64,000 nucleotides of DNA from Gammaproteobacteria bacterium (lineage in GTDB: Bacteria; Pseudomonadota; Gammaproteobacteria; JASBUN01): positions 27,755 to 91,754 of the forward strand of contig JASBUN010000010.1 of assembly GCA_030147845.1 (NCBI GenBank). Reading direction: 5' to 3'. The position numbers and the translations under genes were made by a program. Below, piece after piece: positions 36,629-47,192 of the stretch. The notes beneath the pieces were generated by a model that did not search any database, was not told where the DNA came from, and saw nothing but the letters and a program-made list of their open reading frames with translations. Position 1 is the first letter of the stretch; each line of letters begins with the position of its first letter.

Positions 36629-39202
36629 ATGCCGCCGACCGTCGACCAACTCGAACGCCAATCCAGTCATCCGTTGCGTCAACGGCTGAGAGACGTGCGC
36701 GCACTGCCGGGACGCGAGCTTGAGCAGGCACTGATACGCATCCTGATCGTATCGGCGGTGTTTATCTATCTGCTGGTGTCGCATAGCACGACTTCCGTGC
36801 ATGACTTTCCGATACTGTTGGCTTTCTGCACCACATTTTTGATCGTCAGCGTCGGTATCGCGCTGGCGATCGTGCTCTATCCGCACAAATCAGTCAGCCG
36901 CCGTGTGGTTACCATCATCGCCGACGCCACCTCGATTTCCAGCGCCATGTATCTTACCGATTCGGCCGGCGCGCCGCTCTACCCGCTGTATCTATGGGTC
37001 ACGTTTGGCAACGGGTTCCGTTTCGGCAATCCATACTTGTACATCAGCAGCTTCGCCAGCCTGTGCGGGTTTTCCATTGTTATCAATCTCGTACCGTTTT
37101 GGTCACAGCATACGGCGCTTTCGATCGGACTACTGTTGGCGCTGCTGGTCCTGCCATTGTACGTATCGACGCTGTTGCGCCGTCTAAATGAAGCGATTGC
37201 CCGCGCCGAGGACGCCAACCGCGCCAAGAGCCAGTTTCTGGCCAATATGACCCATGAATTGCGCACGCCGCTAAATGGTATTATCGGCATGAGCGATCTG
37301 CTCAAGGACACGCCGCTTAATGCGGAGCAGCGCGAGTTCACCGAAACCATCCACTACTCGGTCTACTCACTGCTGTCCTTAATTGAGAACATCCTCGATA
37401 TCTCCAAGATCGAAGCGGGCAAACTCGTCGTCGAACACACAGAGTTCGACTTGCATAATCTGCTCAACGCCACCAGCCGTATGCTGCGCACACAGGCAGC
37501 GGAAAAAAATCTACGCTTGAATCTGCACATCTCGCCGAAGGTGCCGTTCCTGTTGCGCGGTGACCCGCATCACCTGCGCCAGGTGTTGGTCAATCTGATT
37601 GGCAATGCCATCAAATTCACGGAGATCGGGCAAGTCGATATACGCGTCACCCTGGTTCGCGATGAGCCCAAAGCGGCACATCTGCGCATCGAAGTGATCG
37701 ATACCGGCATCGGCATTTCGCCTGCAGCGCTCGGCTCGATTTTTGGCAGTTTCACCCAAGCTGACGACTCCACCACGCGCCGCTATGGCGGCACCGGTCT
37801 CGGCACCACTATTGCCAAACAAATCGTCGAGTCCATGGGCGGCACCCTCGGCGTCGAAAGCAAAGTCGGGCATGGCAGTAAATTTTGGATTGAGCTGGCG
37901 TTCGAAAAACAGGCACCCCTGTCGCAACCATTCGGCACGCTGGAAAACGCGCGCGTTCTTCTCGTTTCGGTCAACGACGAGAACCACGACATGCTGATGA
38001 ACCATCTGCAAAGCTGGGGGGTAACGACAACCGTTGTGGCGAGCGCATCCGACGCTTTCCGGTTCATCGACGACGCCCTCAAAAAAAGCACCCAGTATCA
38101 TGTCATATTGATCAACAAGCCGATCATAGACATCGATGCCGTGCAGTTTGCAAATGCTCTACGCGCAAAATCAGTACTGCATAATGTTGCCTTGATCTTC
38201 AGCGCCGACGACATCGAACAGCACACGGCGACACAGCTACTGCAATGCGGATACGCCTGCGTACTCGATACTCCGATCGATAAGACTCAGCTATTCAATG
38301 CCTTACACGCCGCGCCCATGATGGGCATAGCATCAGATGGCGACGTTGTACCACTGAGAAAGCATTACGGGCGGCGCCCGCGCAAACGCGCGCTATCCAT
38401 TTTGATCGCCGAGGACAATCCGACCAATCAAAAGGTCATCGCCAAAATCCTGGAACGCGCAGGTCACCATACCGATCTCGCAGCCAATGGCGAGGAAGCA
38501 CTCGATCTATTGGAGAACAAGCGCTTCGATCTCGTTATCGTCGATATGCAAATGCCGGTTATGGGCGGCATCCAGACCGCAAAGCTGTTTCGGTTCATGC
38601 ATCCGGATAACGTCAAGCTACCATTCGTCGTACTTACCGCCAATGCAACCACGGAAGCGATGAAGGAATGCGACGAGGCCGGTATCGACGCTTACCTGAC
38701 TAAACCGGTGCAAACGCAGAAGCTGCTAGACGTCATCACGTCGTTAACCGAACGTAGCGACGTGCGGCGCGCAGGACGTCCGATACTGAGCGCAGTACCA
38801 TCGTCGAGCGCGCAACCGGCGACCGAAGCCGACCACGTAGTGCTTAATGACTCGAGTTTGAAAGATCTAGAGCAACTAGGTTACGGCAGTGATTTCCTTA
38901 TTGATCTCATCCAAGGATTCGTTACCGACGGCAAAAAGCTGGCTCACGACCTACGCCAAGCCGGTGATCGAAACGCCTACACCGAATTCCGCGACTTAGC
39001 GCACGCGCTCAAGGGCAATGCCGGCAGCGTCGGCGCTGTACGCTTATACAAGGCATGCCATAACGTAGAACGCATCAGTCGAGAAACGTTTGAATCCGAA
39101 GCGGCAGACGCAATCGATACCATCGACGACGAATTCGAGCGCGCCTGCAGTGCATTGTTGGAATTCTCCAAACAAGTGGAAAATAACAATTTGAGCAGCT
39201 AA
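36629..39202 (+). CDS. rpfC: RpfC-like hybrid sensor kinase with extra degenerate receiver domain
   Basis: DSF sensor. The 857 aa comprise about five N-terminal membrane helices (residues 35-190) including [14 protein letters not shown], close to the Xanthomonas RpfC sensor; HisKA with His209 ([12 protein letters not shown]); HATPase ([25 protein letters not shown]); a pseudo-receiver about 439-561; a genuine receiver with Asp639 ([12 protein letters not shown]); and an Hpt domain with His792 ([11 protein letters not shown]). The pseudo-receiver has Asn where the acceptor Asp is expected (ILINKP) and lacks the Lys motif. Xanthomonas RpfC lacks this extra domain. It is convergent with rpfF, as in Xanthomonas. 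Confidence 0.92.
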   Translation: MPPTVDQLERQSSHPLRQRLRDVRALPGRELEQALIRILIVSAVFIYLLVSHSTTSVHDFPILLAFCTTFLIVSVGIALAIVLYPHKSVSRRVVTIIADATSISSAMYLTDSAGAPLYPLYLWVTFGNGFRFGNPYLYISSFASLCGFSIVINLVPFWSQHTALSIGLLLALLVLPLYVSTLLRRLNEAIARAEDANRAKSQFLANMTHELRTPLNGIIGMSDLLKDTPLNAEQREFTETIHYSVYSLLSLIENILDISKIEAGKLVVEHTEFDLHNLLNATSRMLRTQAAEKNLRLNLHISPKVPFLLRGDPHHLRQVLVNLIGNAIKFTEIGQVDIRVTLVRDEPKAAHLRIEVIDTGIGISPAALGSIFGSFTQADDSTTRRYGGTGLGTTIAKQIVESMGGTLGVESKVGHGSKFWIELAFEKQAPLSQPFGTLENARVLLVSVNDENHDMLMNHLQSWGVTTTVVASASDAFRFIDDALKKSTQYHVILINKPIIDIDAVQFANALRAKSVLHNVALIFSADDIEQHTATQLLQCGYACVLDTPIDKTQLFNALHAAPMMGIASDGDVVPLRKHYGRRPRKRALSILIAEDNPTNQKVIAKILERAGHHTDLAANGEEALDLLENKRFDLVIVDMQMPVMGGIQTAKLFRFMHPDNVKLPFVVLTANATTEAMKECDEAGIDAYLTKPVQTQKLLDVITSLTERSDVRRAGRPILSAVPSSSAQPATEADHVVLNDSSLKDLEQLGYGSDFLIDLIQGFVTDGKKLAHDLRQAGDRNAYTEFRDLAHALKGNAGSVGAVRLYKACHNVERISRETFESEAADAIDTIDDEFERACSALLEFSKQVENNNLSS

Positions 39203-39298
39203 CGAACGTGCGCGCACTCCGTAGCACGCCAGCGCGCGCCGCCGTTTCAGCTCCGACCAATCTGCAACGTCGCCACGCTCGCGCGAGCCGCCCGTGCA

Positions 39299-40195
39299 TC
39301 AAGCCACGTTCTGCTGCGCCGCGCTGCCTCGGCCAATGCCATCGCCTAGCTTATTCTGCGCACGCACAAGACGCTCCATCATACGCATGTCTTTTGGTTC
39401 GAGCTGAAGCGCGGCGTCGACCCAAATCGTAACGATATCCAGCAGCTCCTGGTATTGCAGGGGATGATAGCGCTGTCGTACCCGCTGCACCGCTTGGAAT
39501 CCGTTACGTACGCGAGCATGGCGCTTGATGTAATCGTGTACCGCCTTGACACCCTCGCCCGGCTCGGCCAACACGTCGACTATACCCATCTCGTGCAATG
39601 TTTCGGCATCATAGATACTGCCGCTCAATATGATGCGTTCCGCGGTCTGGACATCAATGCGCCGCGCCAGCAGGCTATAGGCACCCATGCCCGGAAATAA
39701 ATTGAACAATATCTCCGGCAGACCCATCTGTGTACCGCGTTCGGCGATTAAAACGTTGCACGACAAAGCCGCCTCGAAGCCGCCGCCCAAGGCGTTACCT
39801 TGCACCAGTGCAATAGTGGTGAGCGGGACCTCCAGACTCACGGCATTCATATACAGCACATCTATGCAGGCGCGGGCATAACGAGACAGTCCGTCGCGGT
39901 CACGGTCCGCAATCATGCGTACAAACAAACTGAGATCACCACCCAGATTGAAAACATCGGGAACCCGCGAAGCAGCAACCAGGTAGTGCATGGGATTCGC
40001 TGCGTTCGCCTCTGGATCACGCACATGCTCGGCCACGGAGCGCTGAAAGGATTTGAGATTATCCAATAGCGTTGGCGTAAAACACGGACGCGGATCGCCG
40101 TGCATAAAACACCAGATCGCATTCCGCTCAGAATCGTAGTGCGTGTCCAACTGCTCGTACTGTGGTATAGCTGCCTTGGTCGCGGTCATAGTCAT
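39299..40195 (-). CDS. rpfF: RpfF, diffusible signal factor synthase (crotonase family)
   Basis: Makes cis-2-unsaturated fatty acid signals from acyl-ACP. The 298-aa protein retains the two catalytic glutamates at Glu141 (GNALGGGFEAALSC) and Glu161 (MGLPEILFNLFPGMGAYS), the same numbers as in Xanthomonas campestris RpfF, plus VFNLGGDLSLF and the C-terminal RLVRAQ. It is convergent with rpfC (96-base gap). The 488-base upstream spacer carries two identical palindromic sites. Chain length of the signal cannot be predicted. Confidence 0.93.
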   Translation of the reverse strand: MTMTATKAAIPQYEQLDTHYDSERNAIWCFMHGDPRPCFTPTLLDNLKSFQRSVAEHVRDPEANAANPMHYLVAASRVPDVFNLGGDLSLFVRMIADRDRDGLSRYARACIDVLYMNAVSLEVPLTTIALVQGNALGGGFEAALSCNVLIAERGTQMGLPEILFNLFPGMGAYSLLARRIDVQTAERIILSGSIYDAETLHEMGIVDVLAEPGEGVKAVHDYIKRHARVRNGFQAVQRVRQRYHPLQYQELLDIVTIWVDAALQLEPKDMRMMERLVRAQNKLGDGIGRGSAAQQNVA

Positions 40196-40387
40196 GATAC
40201 ATACCTCACTTTAGTCTGAAACGTCGCTTGAGCCAGAACGGAACACATCCCATGGGGCCGCGTACAAACATCGACTCGCCCAGCCGCGATCCGTCGTACG
40301 ATGTGACGAATCTCTAAACCAACGCATGTCAATACACGACCGCGGTTTATCGGAAAGGGACCCTGCGTTGCGAAAGCGGCTTTTGAA

Positions 40388-40397
40388 TGACAGGTCA
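40388..40397. promoter_or_regulatory. Palindromic site TGACAGGTCA, copy 1 (upstream of rpfF)
   Basis: TGAC-AG-GTCA is a near-perfect inverted repeat, embedded in the 12-base direct repeat ATGACAGGTCAA that recurs 151 bases further upstream of rpfF. The palindromy and the duplication suggest an operator, but no matching regulator motif is known to me. Confidence 0.5.
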
Positions 40398-40538
40398 AAA
40401 TCCTTCCCTGTGCCGCGCGAAGCCAGCACGTACGGCAACCCGAAATACCCCGGTTCATACACCCCCGAAATAGGCCGGCAGCGGACAAATGTCGCTCCCG
40501 CCAACCCACATCATAAGTCTATGAAAGCGCAAGCTTGA

Positions 40539-40548
40539 TGACAGGTCA
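40539..40548. promoter_or_regulatory. Palindromic site TGACAGGTCA, copy 2 (upstream of rpfF)
   Basis: Second identical copy, within ATGACAGGTCAA at 40538-40549. Two such sites about 150 bases apart could support DNA looping by a dimeric regulator. A chance repeat of 12 bases within 488 bases is improbable but not excluded. Confidence 0.5.
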
Positions 40549-40683
40549 ACTAATGCGGTAACGAATTAATCACAAATCAGACCGCAATGCACCCAAGCGC
40601 CACTATATTGGCGCTACTCGGGCCGTTTGGGACGGCAGAAACGTACAGGGAGGGAGGAAAGGGAAACGACCGGGGTGTTTATC

Positions 40684-40902
40684 TCAACTCGCGGTGAAAT
40701 GCATAACCAGAGCGACGGCGCCGACCAGCGTAAGCACAAACAATGCAGTAAAAATGATACCAACAATGATATAGGCGGACGGTCGTCCTTTGCTGAAGTC
40801 TCGTGTGTGCGCCTTGCTTCCGCGCACCCCAAACATAGCCGCCATGACGCTGCCTACCACTCCCCAAAGTCCGACCTCATCACGACTTTTTTGCTGACTC
40901 AT
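40684..40902 (-). CDS. DUF2970 small membrane protein
   Basis: 72 aa from ATG 40902 (MSQQKSRDEVGLWGVV); GTG 40908 is an alternative. GLWGVVGSVMAAMFGVRGSK followed by a charged linker and one hydrophobic helix (AYIIVGIIFTALFVLTLVGAVALV region) matches the DUF2970 family. Function unknown. It lies between rpfF and an MFS transporter, all on the minus strand. Confidence 0.82.
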   Translation of the reverse strand: MSQQKSRDEVGLWGVVGSVMAAMFGVRGSKAHTRDFSKGRPSAYIIVGIIFTALFVLTLVGAVALVMHFTAS

Positions 40903-41017
40903 CACCACTACTCCGAGATACTTATATTGCGGCGGACAGATACCGCGCCAATCGTACTATAACGAATGCTACCTATGCCAGGCATGCAGCGTTGGTAAAT
41001 TTTTGTTTCACCGGCGG

Positions 41018-42298
41018 CTAAACCTGTTCGAGATCGCGTGCGGCGCGCCGACCGCCCTGTTCATCGACCAGGAAGAGTAGCACGCCGCCGGCGATGAACA
41101 GGACGATAATCGATAGCATGGCAATACGCACGCTGCCGGTCAGTACGGCGCACCATCCCATCATAATCGGGCCTAAAATGGCGGCGAACTTGCCCCACAT
41201 ATTGTAAAAACCAAAAAATTCCGCCGATTGATCCCGCGGAATAATACGCGCGTAAAAGGATCGACTGAGCGATTGTACGCCACCTTGAGCCAAACCGACG
41301 ATGGCGGCCAAAGCGTAAAATTCCCATACCTGGCTCATCCGGTAAGCCCAGATCACCACGGCAATATAAATCGCGATGCCAACCAAAATGGCGCTTTTGG
41401 CTCCGTAGCGCTCGCCGAGCCGGCCGAATATCAAGGCCGCCGGGAAGCCAACGAATTGAGTAATGAGCAGCGCCAAAATCAGGCTGTTCATAGCAAAGCC
41501 CAACGACAAACCGTAGTCGACGGCCATGCGCACGACCGTGTCCACGCCGTCGATATAGAGCCAGTATCCAAGCAGGAACAGGAATACGACGCGGAGCTTT
41601 CGAACTTGCCCGAAGGTGTGCCGAAGTTGCGAAAAACCATCTCGCACGACGCGCCACGCAGACGCGCTCGGGGCGCCGCGCGTCTCCGGCACCCACAGTA
41701 AAATAGGTAGCGAAAATACCGCCCACCAGACGGCCACGAATACAAACGACCAGCGCACCGCCTGGCTGGCATCAGCCAACCCAAACGCGCTCGGATAAAC
41801 GGTCATTGCTACGCAAACAGCGAACATCAGGCCGCCGCCCAGATAGCCAAGTGAGTAACCTAATGCCGAGACGAAGTCGAAGCGCCGTTGCGGTGCGGCA
41901 CTGACCAGCAGTGCGTCATAGAAGATATTGCCACCCGAAAAACCGACGGTCGCCAAGACATACAGTGCCGCGGCCGTGAACCACTCACCGCGCGCAACCC
42001 AGTACAGCGCGCCGGTCATGGTGATTCCTAATATGGCGAACAGTAGTAAGAAGCGTTTGCGCGCGCCGCCGCGATCAGCGATGGCTCCGAGCACCGGTGC
42101 GATCACGACGATAACCATGCTGGCGATGGAATTAGCGCTACCCAGATACAATGTGCTCTCGCCAGGCGAAACACCCTGGTGCCAATACTGCTTGAAAAAA
42201 ATCGGGAAAAACGCCGCCATGACGGTCACGGCGTAGGCCGAATTGGCCCAGTCATACATCGCCCAGGAGATGCTCGTACGCTTGTAACTCGCTTCCAC
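41018..42298 (-). CDS. UMF1-type major facilitator transporter
   Basis: A 426-aa, 12-helix transporter of the UMF1/Atg22-like MFS branch. The N-terminus SWAMYDWANSAYAVTVMAAFFP and the PVLGAIADRGGARKRFLLLF loop are family marks. Substrate unknown; some relatives are annotated as amino acid or drug effluxers. It is about 70 bases downstream of prfC and could be on the same transcript. Confidence 0.9.
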   Translation of the reverse strand: MEASYKRTSISWAMYDWANSAYAVTVMAAFFPIFFKQYWHQGVSPGESTLYLGSANSIASMVIVVIAPVLGAIADRGGARKRFLLLFAILGITMTGALYWVARGEWFTAAALYVLATVGFSGGNIFYDALLVSAAPQRRFDFVSALGYSLGYLGGGLMFAVCVAMTVYPSAFGLADASQAVRWSFVFVAVWWAVFSLPILLWVPETRGAPSASAWRVVRDGFSQLRHTFGQVRKLRVVFLFLLGYWLYIDGVDTVVRMAVDYGLSLGFAMNSLILALLITQFVGFPAALIFGRLGERYGAKSAILVGIAIYIAVVIWAYRMSQVWEFYALAAIVGLAQGGVQSLSRSFYARIIPRDQSAEFFGFYNMWGKFAAILGPIMMGWCAVLTGSVRIAMLSIIVLFIAGGVLLFLVDEQGGRRAARDLEQV

Positions 42299-42369
42299 CC
42301 GCCCTCCTTATTCGGCTGGCGTCATCGCGCTATTTACAGGGAAGAAAACACGGCAACGGCGACAAGCGC

Positions 42370-43962
42370 CTACAACGCAAGACCATGCTCGCGTGTGGCG
42401 TGGAATTGGATGTCCGGCCAACGCTCTTCGGCGAGACTCAAATTGACTCTCGTCGGTGCGATATAGGTCAAGTTGCCGCCACCATCCAGCGCAAGATTGT
42501 CATACGCTTTGCGACGAAACTCATCAAGTTTTTTCGGATTGTCGCTGGTTACCCAGCGCGCAGTGGCAACATTCACGTTCTCGAAACTACAGTCGACACC
42601 ATATTCGTTTTTAAGGCGGAAGGCGACCACATCGAATTGCAGCACGCCGACCGCGCCGACAATCAGCTCATTGTTACGCAGCGGCTTAAACAGCTGCGAA
42701 GCGCCTTCTTCGCTAAGCTCCTGCAAGCCCTTTTGCAAAGCCTTGAGACGCAAAGGATCGCGCAATATGACGCGCCTGAACAGCTCGGGTGCGAAATTTG
42801 GTATGCCGGTGAATTGCAGTTCTTCGCCGAGCGTAAAGGTATCACCTATCTGGATCGTGCCATGATTATGCAATCCGATAATGTCGCCGGGATAGGCCTG
42901 TTCGATATGCTCCCTCTCGCTGGCCATAAAGGTGATCGCGTTGGCTACCTTGACGTCGCGGCCGATACGTACATGGCGCAGCTTCATGCCGTTGGTATAT
43001 GTCCCTGAGCACACGCGCAAGAACGCAATCCGATCACGGTGCTGCGGATCCATATTGGCTTGTATTTTGAATATAAAGCCGGAAAACGCCTCCTCATCGG
43101 CGGAAACGGTGCGTGCAATCGTCTGGCGAGGCATCGGTGCCGGCGCGTGTTCAACAAACATATCCAGCAGTTCCTTGACACCGAAATTATTGATAGCGGA
43201 ACCGAACAGCACCGGTGTCAGTTCACCCGCACGATAGGCTGCCAAATCGAAACTATTGCTCGCGCCCTTGACCAGATCCACCTCTTCGCGCAGTTCGTGC
43301 GCCACGCCGCCCAGCAGCTCGTCGAGGCGCGGACTATCGAGCCCATCGATCACCTCACCGGCTCGAATGCGTCCACCATGCGTGGCGCTGAACAAGTGAA
43401 TATTGTCGTTGTATAAGTGGTAGACACCCTTGAACGCCTTGCCCATTCCGATAGGCCACGTGATCGGCGCGCAGCGGATATTGAGTATGTTCTCGACCTC
43501 GTCCATCAACTCGACGGGATCACGGCCTTCACGATCGAGCTTATTGATGAAGGTCATGATGGGCGTAGCGCGCAGGCGGCAAACTTCCATCAGCTTGATG
43601 GTCCGGTCTTCGACCCCCTTCGCGCTGTCGATCACCATGAGCGCGGAGTCTACTGCCGTGAGCGTACGGTAGGTATCCTCGGAAAAATCCTCGTGGCCAG
43701 GGGTATCGAGCAAGTTGACGATGCGGTCATGATACGGAAACTGCATGACCGACGAGGTCACCGAAATTCCGCGCTGCTTTTCCAGCTCCATCCAATCGGA
43801 CGTCGCATGTCGCGCGGCCTTGCGACCCTTGACCGTCCCGGCTAGCTGGATAGCGCCACCAAACAGCAGGAGCTTTTCCGTCAAGGTGGTCTTGCCCGCG
43901 TCTGGATGCGAAATAATGGCGAAGGTACGGCGGCGTGCCGTTTCAGCAGCAAGAGGTAACAT
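42370..43962 (-). CDS. prfC: Peptide chain release factor 3
   Basis: GTPase that recycles RF1/RF2 from the ribosome. 530 aa with G1 [17 protein letters not shown]3 [18 protein letters not shown] and G4 [13 protein letters not shown]. The RF3-typical [15 protein letters not shown] segment distinguishes it from EF-G. It lies downstream of rimI in the same direction. Confidence 0.97.
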   Translation of the reverse strand: MLPLAAETARRRTFAIISHPDAGKTTLTEKLLLFGGAIQLAGTVKGRKAARHATSDWMELEKQRGISVTSSVMQFPYHDRIVNLLDTPGHEDFSEDTYRTLTAVDSALMVIDSAKGVEDRTIKLMEVCRLRATPIMTFINKLDREGRDPVELMDEVENILNIRCAPITWPIGMGKAFKGVYHLYNDNIHLFSATHGGRIRAGEVIDGLDSPRLDELLGGVAHELREEVDLVKGASNSFDLAAYRAGELTPVLFGSAINNFGVKELLDMFVEHAPAPMPRQTIARTVSADEEAFSGFIFKIQANMDPQHRDRIAFLRVCSGTYTNGMKLRHVRIGRDVKVANAITFMASEREHIEQAYPGDIIGLHNHGTIQIGDTFTLGEELQFTGIPNFAPELFRRVILRDPLRLKALQKGLQELSEEGASQLFKPLRNNELIVGAVGVLQFDVVAFRLKNEYGVDCSFENVNVATARWVTSDNPKKLDEFRRKAYDNLALDGGGNLTYIAPTRVNLSLAEERWPDIQFHATREHGLAL

Positions 43963-44079
43963 GATGGCTCGGCAAACTCGGAGAAATCAAACTTGACATT
44001 CTACATCAATGCCGGTGACTACGCATGGAAGGGATCAGTCAAAGTGACCCCGGCTTATCGCGGTCACCGACGTTGCGTT

Positions 44080-44544
44080 CTAAAGACTCAATGCCATGAT
44101 AAGTGCGTCTTCACGGCCGTCGCGTGCCGGATAGTAGGCTCGACGCACTCCCACTTCATTGAATCCAGTCGAGGTGTATAACGCCACCGCGCGCTTATTC
44201 GACGGTCGAACTTCAAGCAGCATCAGATCCGAATGTAGCCGTCGCGCCGTTTCGAGCAGGTGATCCAGCATGGCGCGACCTAAGCCGCGGCTCTGCAGAT
44301 GCTCGTAGACACAGATATTGAGCACATGGGATTCCCCGGCGCCCGTCGACATAATGCCGTAGGCGGCCAGCTCACCATCGCGTTCCAGTACCCGGCAGTA
44401 GTAACCGACACGCATGCAATCGCGAAAAATCCCCTCCGTCCACGGTTGCGGATAACCGCAGCGCTCAATCTGCATCACCATGGGCAAATCGGTCTCGCGC
44501 ATGGCGCGAAAGCGCAGTTCACCGAGTTGTAAAATGGCACTCAT
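44080..44544 (-). CDS. rimI: Ribosomal protein S18-alanine N-acetyltransferase
   Basis: GNAT-family acetyltransferase of about 154 aa. The acetyl-CoA binding motif is RGLGRAMLDHLLE, and EVRPSNKRAVALYTSTGFNEVG is the RimI signature. It starts five bases after the uracil-DNA glycosylase gene, so the two are coupled. Confidence 0.94.
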   Translation of the reverse strand: MSAILQLGELRFRAMRETDLPMVMQIERCGYPQPWTEGIFRDCMRVGYYCRVLERDGELAAYGIMSTGAGESHVLNICVYEHLQSRGLGRAMLDHLLETARRLHSDLMLLEVRPSNKRAVALYTSTGFNEVGVRRAYYPARDGREDALIMALSL

Positions 44545-44549
44545 AGGTA

Positions 44550-45314
44550 TCAGCCATGTCTACGCAACAATTCACGGACCTGTTGTAGATCCTGCCATGC
44601 CTTGCTTTTATCAGCCGGAGAACGCAGCAAATATGCCGGGTGATAAGTCACCACCAATGGAACGCGCTGTTCTCCGTATGCGTGTTGTCGACCACGCAAG
44701 CGGCCAAGCTTGTCCTGACTTTTTAGCAGACTCTGGGCGGAAATGCGCCCCACCGCCAGCACCACACGAGGGCGAATCAATTGCATTTGGCGCTGTAGAT
44801 AAGCTTCGCAACAGGCGATCTCCCCGGTTTGTGGATCGCGGTTATTGGGCGGCCGGCACTTTAGGATATTGGCGATATAGACCTGTTCCCGCCCTAGGCC
44901 GATGGCGAATAACATTTCGTTAAGCAGCATGCCGGCCTTACCGACAAACGGCTCGCCACGCCGGTCCTCTTCCGCCCCCGGAGCCTCTCCCACCACCATT
45001 AAATCGGCGTCGGTGTTACCAACACCAAACACCGTCTGCGTGCGTGTGCGGTGTAACTCACACTGCCGGCAGCCGGCCACTCGCGTCTGCAGATCGGTCC
45101 AGTCCAGATGCGCGACGCCGCAGTCACCCGGAAGCGGTGAAACCGGTTCATCACCTGGTTGTTGCTCACGCAATTCCCAGCCCTGGATATCCATCGCCGC
45201 CAGATAGGTCTGTCGTATTCGCCGCAGCACGCTCAACGCCCTCGCCACGGCCCGCCGGCGGAAGGCGCGGGGAAAAGACGCTCTCGCGGTTGGCGCGCGC
45301 ACGTCTTCGGCCAC
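44550..45314 (-). CDS. Family 4 uracil-DNA glycosylase (4Fe-4S)
   Basis: Removes uracil from DNA. The glycosylase core has [20 protein letters not shown] and a C-terminal HPAYLLR. Candidate 4Fe-4S cysteines are CRQC, the Cys in NILKCRPP and one in ACCEAYL, which define UDG family 4 (type TIGR00758). The N-terminal 45 residues are weakly conserved: a GTG start at 45230 ([15 protein letters not shown]) is a plausible alternative to ATG 45314. In the leuA-udg-rimI-prfC run. Confidence 0.92.
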   Translation of the reverse strand: MAEDVRAPTARASFPRAFRRRAVARALSVLRRIRQTYLAAMDIQGWELREQQPGDEPVSPLPGDCGVAHLDWTDLQTRVAGCRQCELHRTRTQTVFGVGNTDADLMVVGEAPGAEEDRRGEPFVGKAGMLLNEMLFAIGLGREQVYIANILKCRPPNNRDPQTGEIACCEAYLQRQMQLIRPRVVLAVGRISAQSLLKSQDKLGRLRGRQHAYGEQRVPLVVTYHPAYLLRSPADKSKAWQDLQQVRELLRRHG

Positions 45315-45362
45315 TTTTTACCGCCGTATGGCGCTACAAGTCGGCCAGGGTGCGACTGTCCG

Positions 45363-46913
45363 TTAGACATCGGCCACCTGCGGGTGGGCGCGCTGCACCG
45401 GCGATAACATTTTGTTCAACGCATTCAAATAAGCCTTTACTGAGGCCGTGACAATGTCGGTATCTGAACCTTGCCCGTTAACGATGCGGCCGCCCTTTTC
45501 CAGCCGCACGGTGACTTCGCCTTGAGAGTCGGTGCCACTGGTAATATTGTTGACCGAATACAACAGCAACTGCACGCCTGCCGCAACCATGGTATCGATG
45601 GCCTTGAACGATGCGTCCACCGGCCCGCCGCCCGTCGCGGCTGCGCTTTGCTCGCGCCCGCCCACGTTCAATACCACATCCGCGCTCGGCAGCTCGCCGG
45701 TCTCGGAACACACTTTCAATGATACTAACTTGATGTGTTGATGCTCTTCGTCGAGGCCGGTTTCCGTCACCAGAGCCTGAAGATCCTCGTCATAGATATC
45801 ATGCTTCTTGTCGGCTAGTTGTTTGAACCTTGAAAAAACTTCGTTGAGTTCTTCCTCGGAACCGAACTCAACGCCGAGGTCGCGTAGACGTGTTCGAAAG
45901 GCGTTACGCCCCGAGTGTTTACCTAACACCATACGGTTGGCGCTCCAACCAACGTCTTCGGCACGCATGATCTCGTACGTTTCCCGACTCTTGAGCACGC
46001 CATCCTGATGGATGCCCGATTCATGAGCGAAGGCGTTGGCGCCCACAATCGCTTTGTTCGGCTGTACCGGAAATCCGGTAATATTGGAAACCAGTCGAGA
46101 GCAGGTAATAATCTGCGTCGTATCAAGATCAACGTTGCACGCGAACACATCCTGACGCGTACGCACCGCCATGACGATTTCCTCCAGCGCAGCATTGCCG
46201 GCACGCTCGCCCAGACCGTTTATAGTACATTCCACCTGGCGCGCGCCATTGACAACAGCGGACAATGAGTTGGCTACAGCTAAGCCGAGGTCATTGTGAC
46301 AATGCACCGAAAATACCGCCTTATCGGCGTTCGGGACACGTTCGATCAGCGCGCGGATCAAACCGCCAAATTGCTCGGGGACGTTGTAGCCCACCGTATC
46401 CGGAATATTGACCGTAGCGGCGCCCGCATCGATCACCGCCTCGATGATGCGACACAAGAAATCCAATTCGGAACGCCCGGCATCTTCGGGTGAAAACTCG
46501 ACGTCGTCCGTGAACTGTCGCGCGCGCTTGACCGCGTGGACGGCTTGCTCCAATACTTGTTCGGGCTGCATGCGCAACTTCATCTGCATGTGGATCGGCG
46601 AGGTCGCGATGAAGGTATGGATACGAGCAGAGTTGGCCGACTTCAGTGCCTCGCCGGCTCGATCGATATCGCGATCCAGCGCCCGCGCCAAACCGCAAAC
46701 CGTGCTGTCGCGAACGACCTTGGCGACCGCTTGCACAGATTCAAAATCGCCCTGGCTGGCAATCGGGAATCCGGCCTCGATGACATCCACTCGCATGCGT
46801 TCCAGCGCCTTGGCGATGCGCACCTTTTCCTCCCGGGTCATGGACGCGCCGGGACTCTGCTCGCCGTCTCGCAAAGTGGTATCGAATATGACCAGTTTTT
46901 GTTTGTCAGTCAC
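45363..46913 (-). CDS. leuA: 2-isopropylmalate synthase
   Basis: First committed step to leucine: condenses acetyl-CoA with ketoisovalerate. The start at GTG 46913 ([22 protein letters not shown] region) has GGAG seven bases upstream; ATG 46928 would add five residues. About 516 aa. The TIM barrel shows [10 protein letters not shown] and the metal site [10 protein letters not shown]. The C-terminal LeuA regulatory domain is present (residues about 390-515), so leucine feedback inhibition is likely. It belongs to the ilvB-ilvH-ilvC-pssA-leuA order. Confidence 0.96.
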   Translation of the reverse strand: MTDKQKLVIFDTTLRDGEQSPGASMTREEKVRIAKALERMRVDVIEAGFPIASQGDFESVQAVAKVVRDSTVCGLARALDRDIDRAGEALKSANSARIHTFIATSPIHMQMKLRMQPEQVLEQAVHAVKRARQFTDDVEFSPEDAGRSELDFLCRIIEAVIDAGAATVNIPDTVGYNVPEQFGGLIRALIERVPNADKAVFSVHCHNDLGLAVANSLSAVVNGARQVECTINGLGERAGNAALEEIVMAVRTRQDVFACNVDLDTTQIITCSRLVSNITGFPVQPNKAIVGANAFAHESGIHQDGVLKSRETYEIMRAEDVGWSANRMVLGKHSGRNAFRTRLRDLGVEFGSEEELNEVFSRFKQLADKKHDIYDEDLQALVTETGLDEEHQHIKLVSLKVCSETGELPSADVVLNVGGREQSAAATGGGPVDASFKAIDTMVAAGVQLLLYSVNNITSGTDSQGEVTVRLEKGGRIVNGQGSDTDIVTASVKAYLNALNKMLSPVQRAHPQVADV

Positions 46914-46928
46914 GGTGGGGCTCCACAT

Positions 46929-47192
46929 TCATGAGCTCAGTGTAGCGCGCCGCCAGACCCCGGAAAACCATGACCATCGGGCACTGTGAAGTCGATTCAC
47001 CGCGAATCCGTCGAAGACGTTTCGCCAAATTCAGGGCGCACTGAGAAAAATATTTATAAATTATATAGTTAGACCAACAATATGGCCGCCCGCAGCGGAT
47101 ATGCAGCAAGCGCGCAAGCGGTAGGCAAGGCGCTCGGCCGGCGCCGGCACCCATGGCGCTGTTCATACAGACCGCAGATAGTGATCGGCGAA
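46929..47192. promoter_or_regulatory. leuA upstream region with AT-rich promoter-like stretch
   Basis: Around 47041-47072 the minus strand reads CTATATAATTTATAAATA, which contains TATAAT in an otherwise GC-rich region, so a leuA promoter is likely here. No convincing -35 box was found at the matching distance. No leader peptide rich in leucine is evident. Confidence 0.4.

Larger units (their letters stand above)
40196..40683. other. 488-base spacer upstream of rpfF with two palindromic sites
   Basis: Several frames cross this region but none has family similarity. It holds two copies of ATGACAGGTCAA (see separate entries), and an inverted repeat AGCGCCA/TGGCGCT at 40596-40615 with a 6-base loop and no T run. 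It should contain the rpfF promoter. Confidence 0.5.

Noticed and set aside
40192..40509. Overlapping frames in the rpfF upstream spacer
   Set aside because: Several frames overlap each other with no ribosome site or family likeness; they behave like chance openings in GC-rich DNA.
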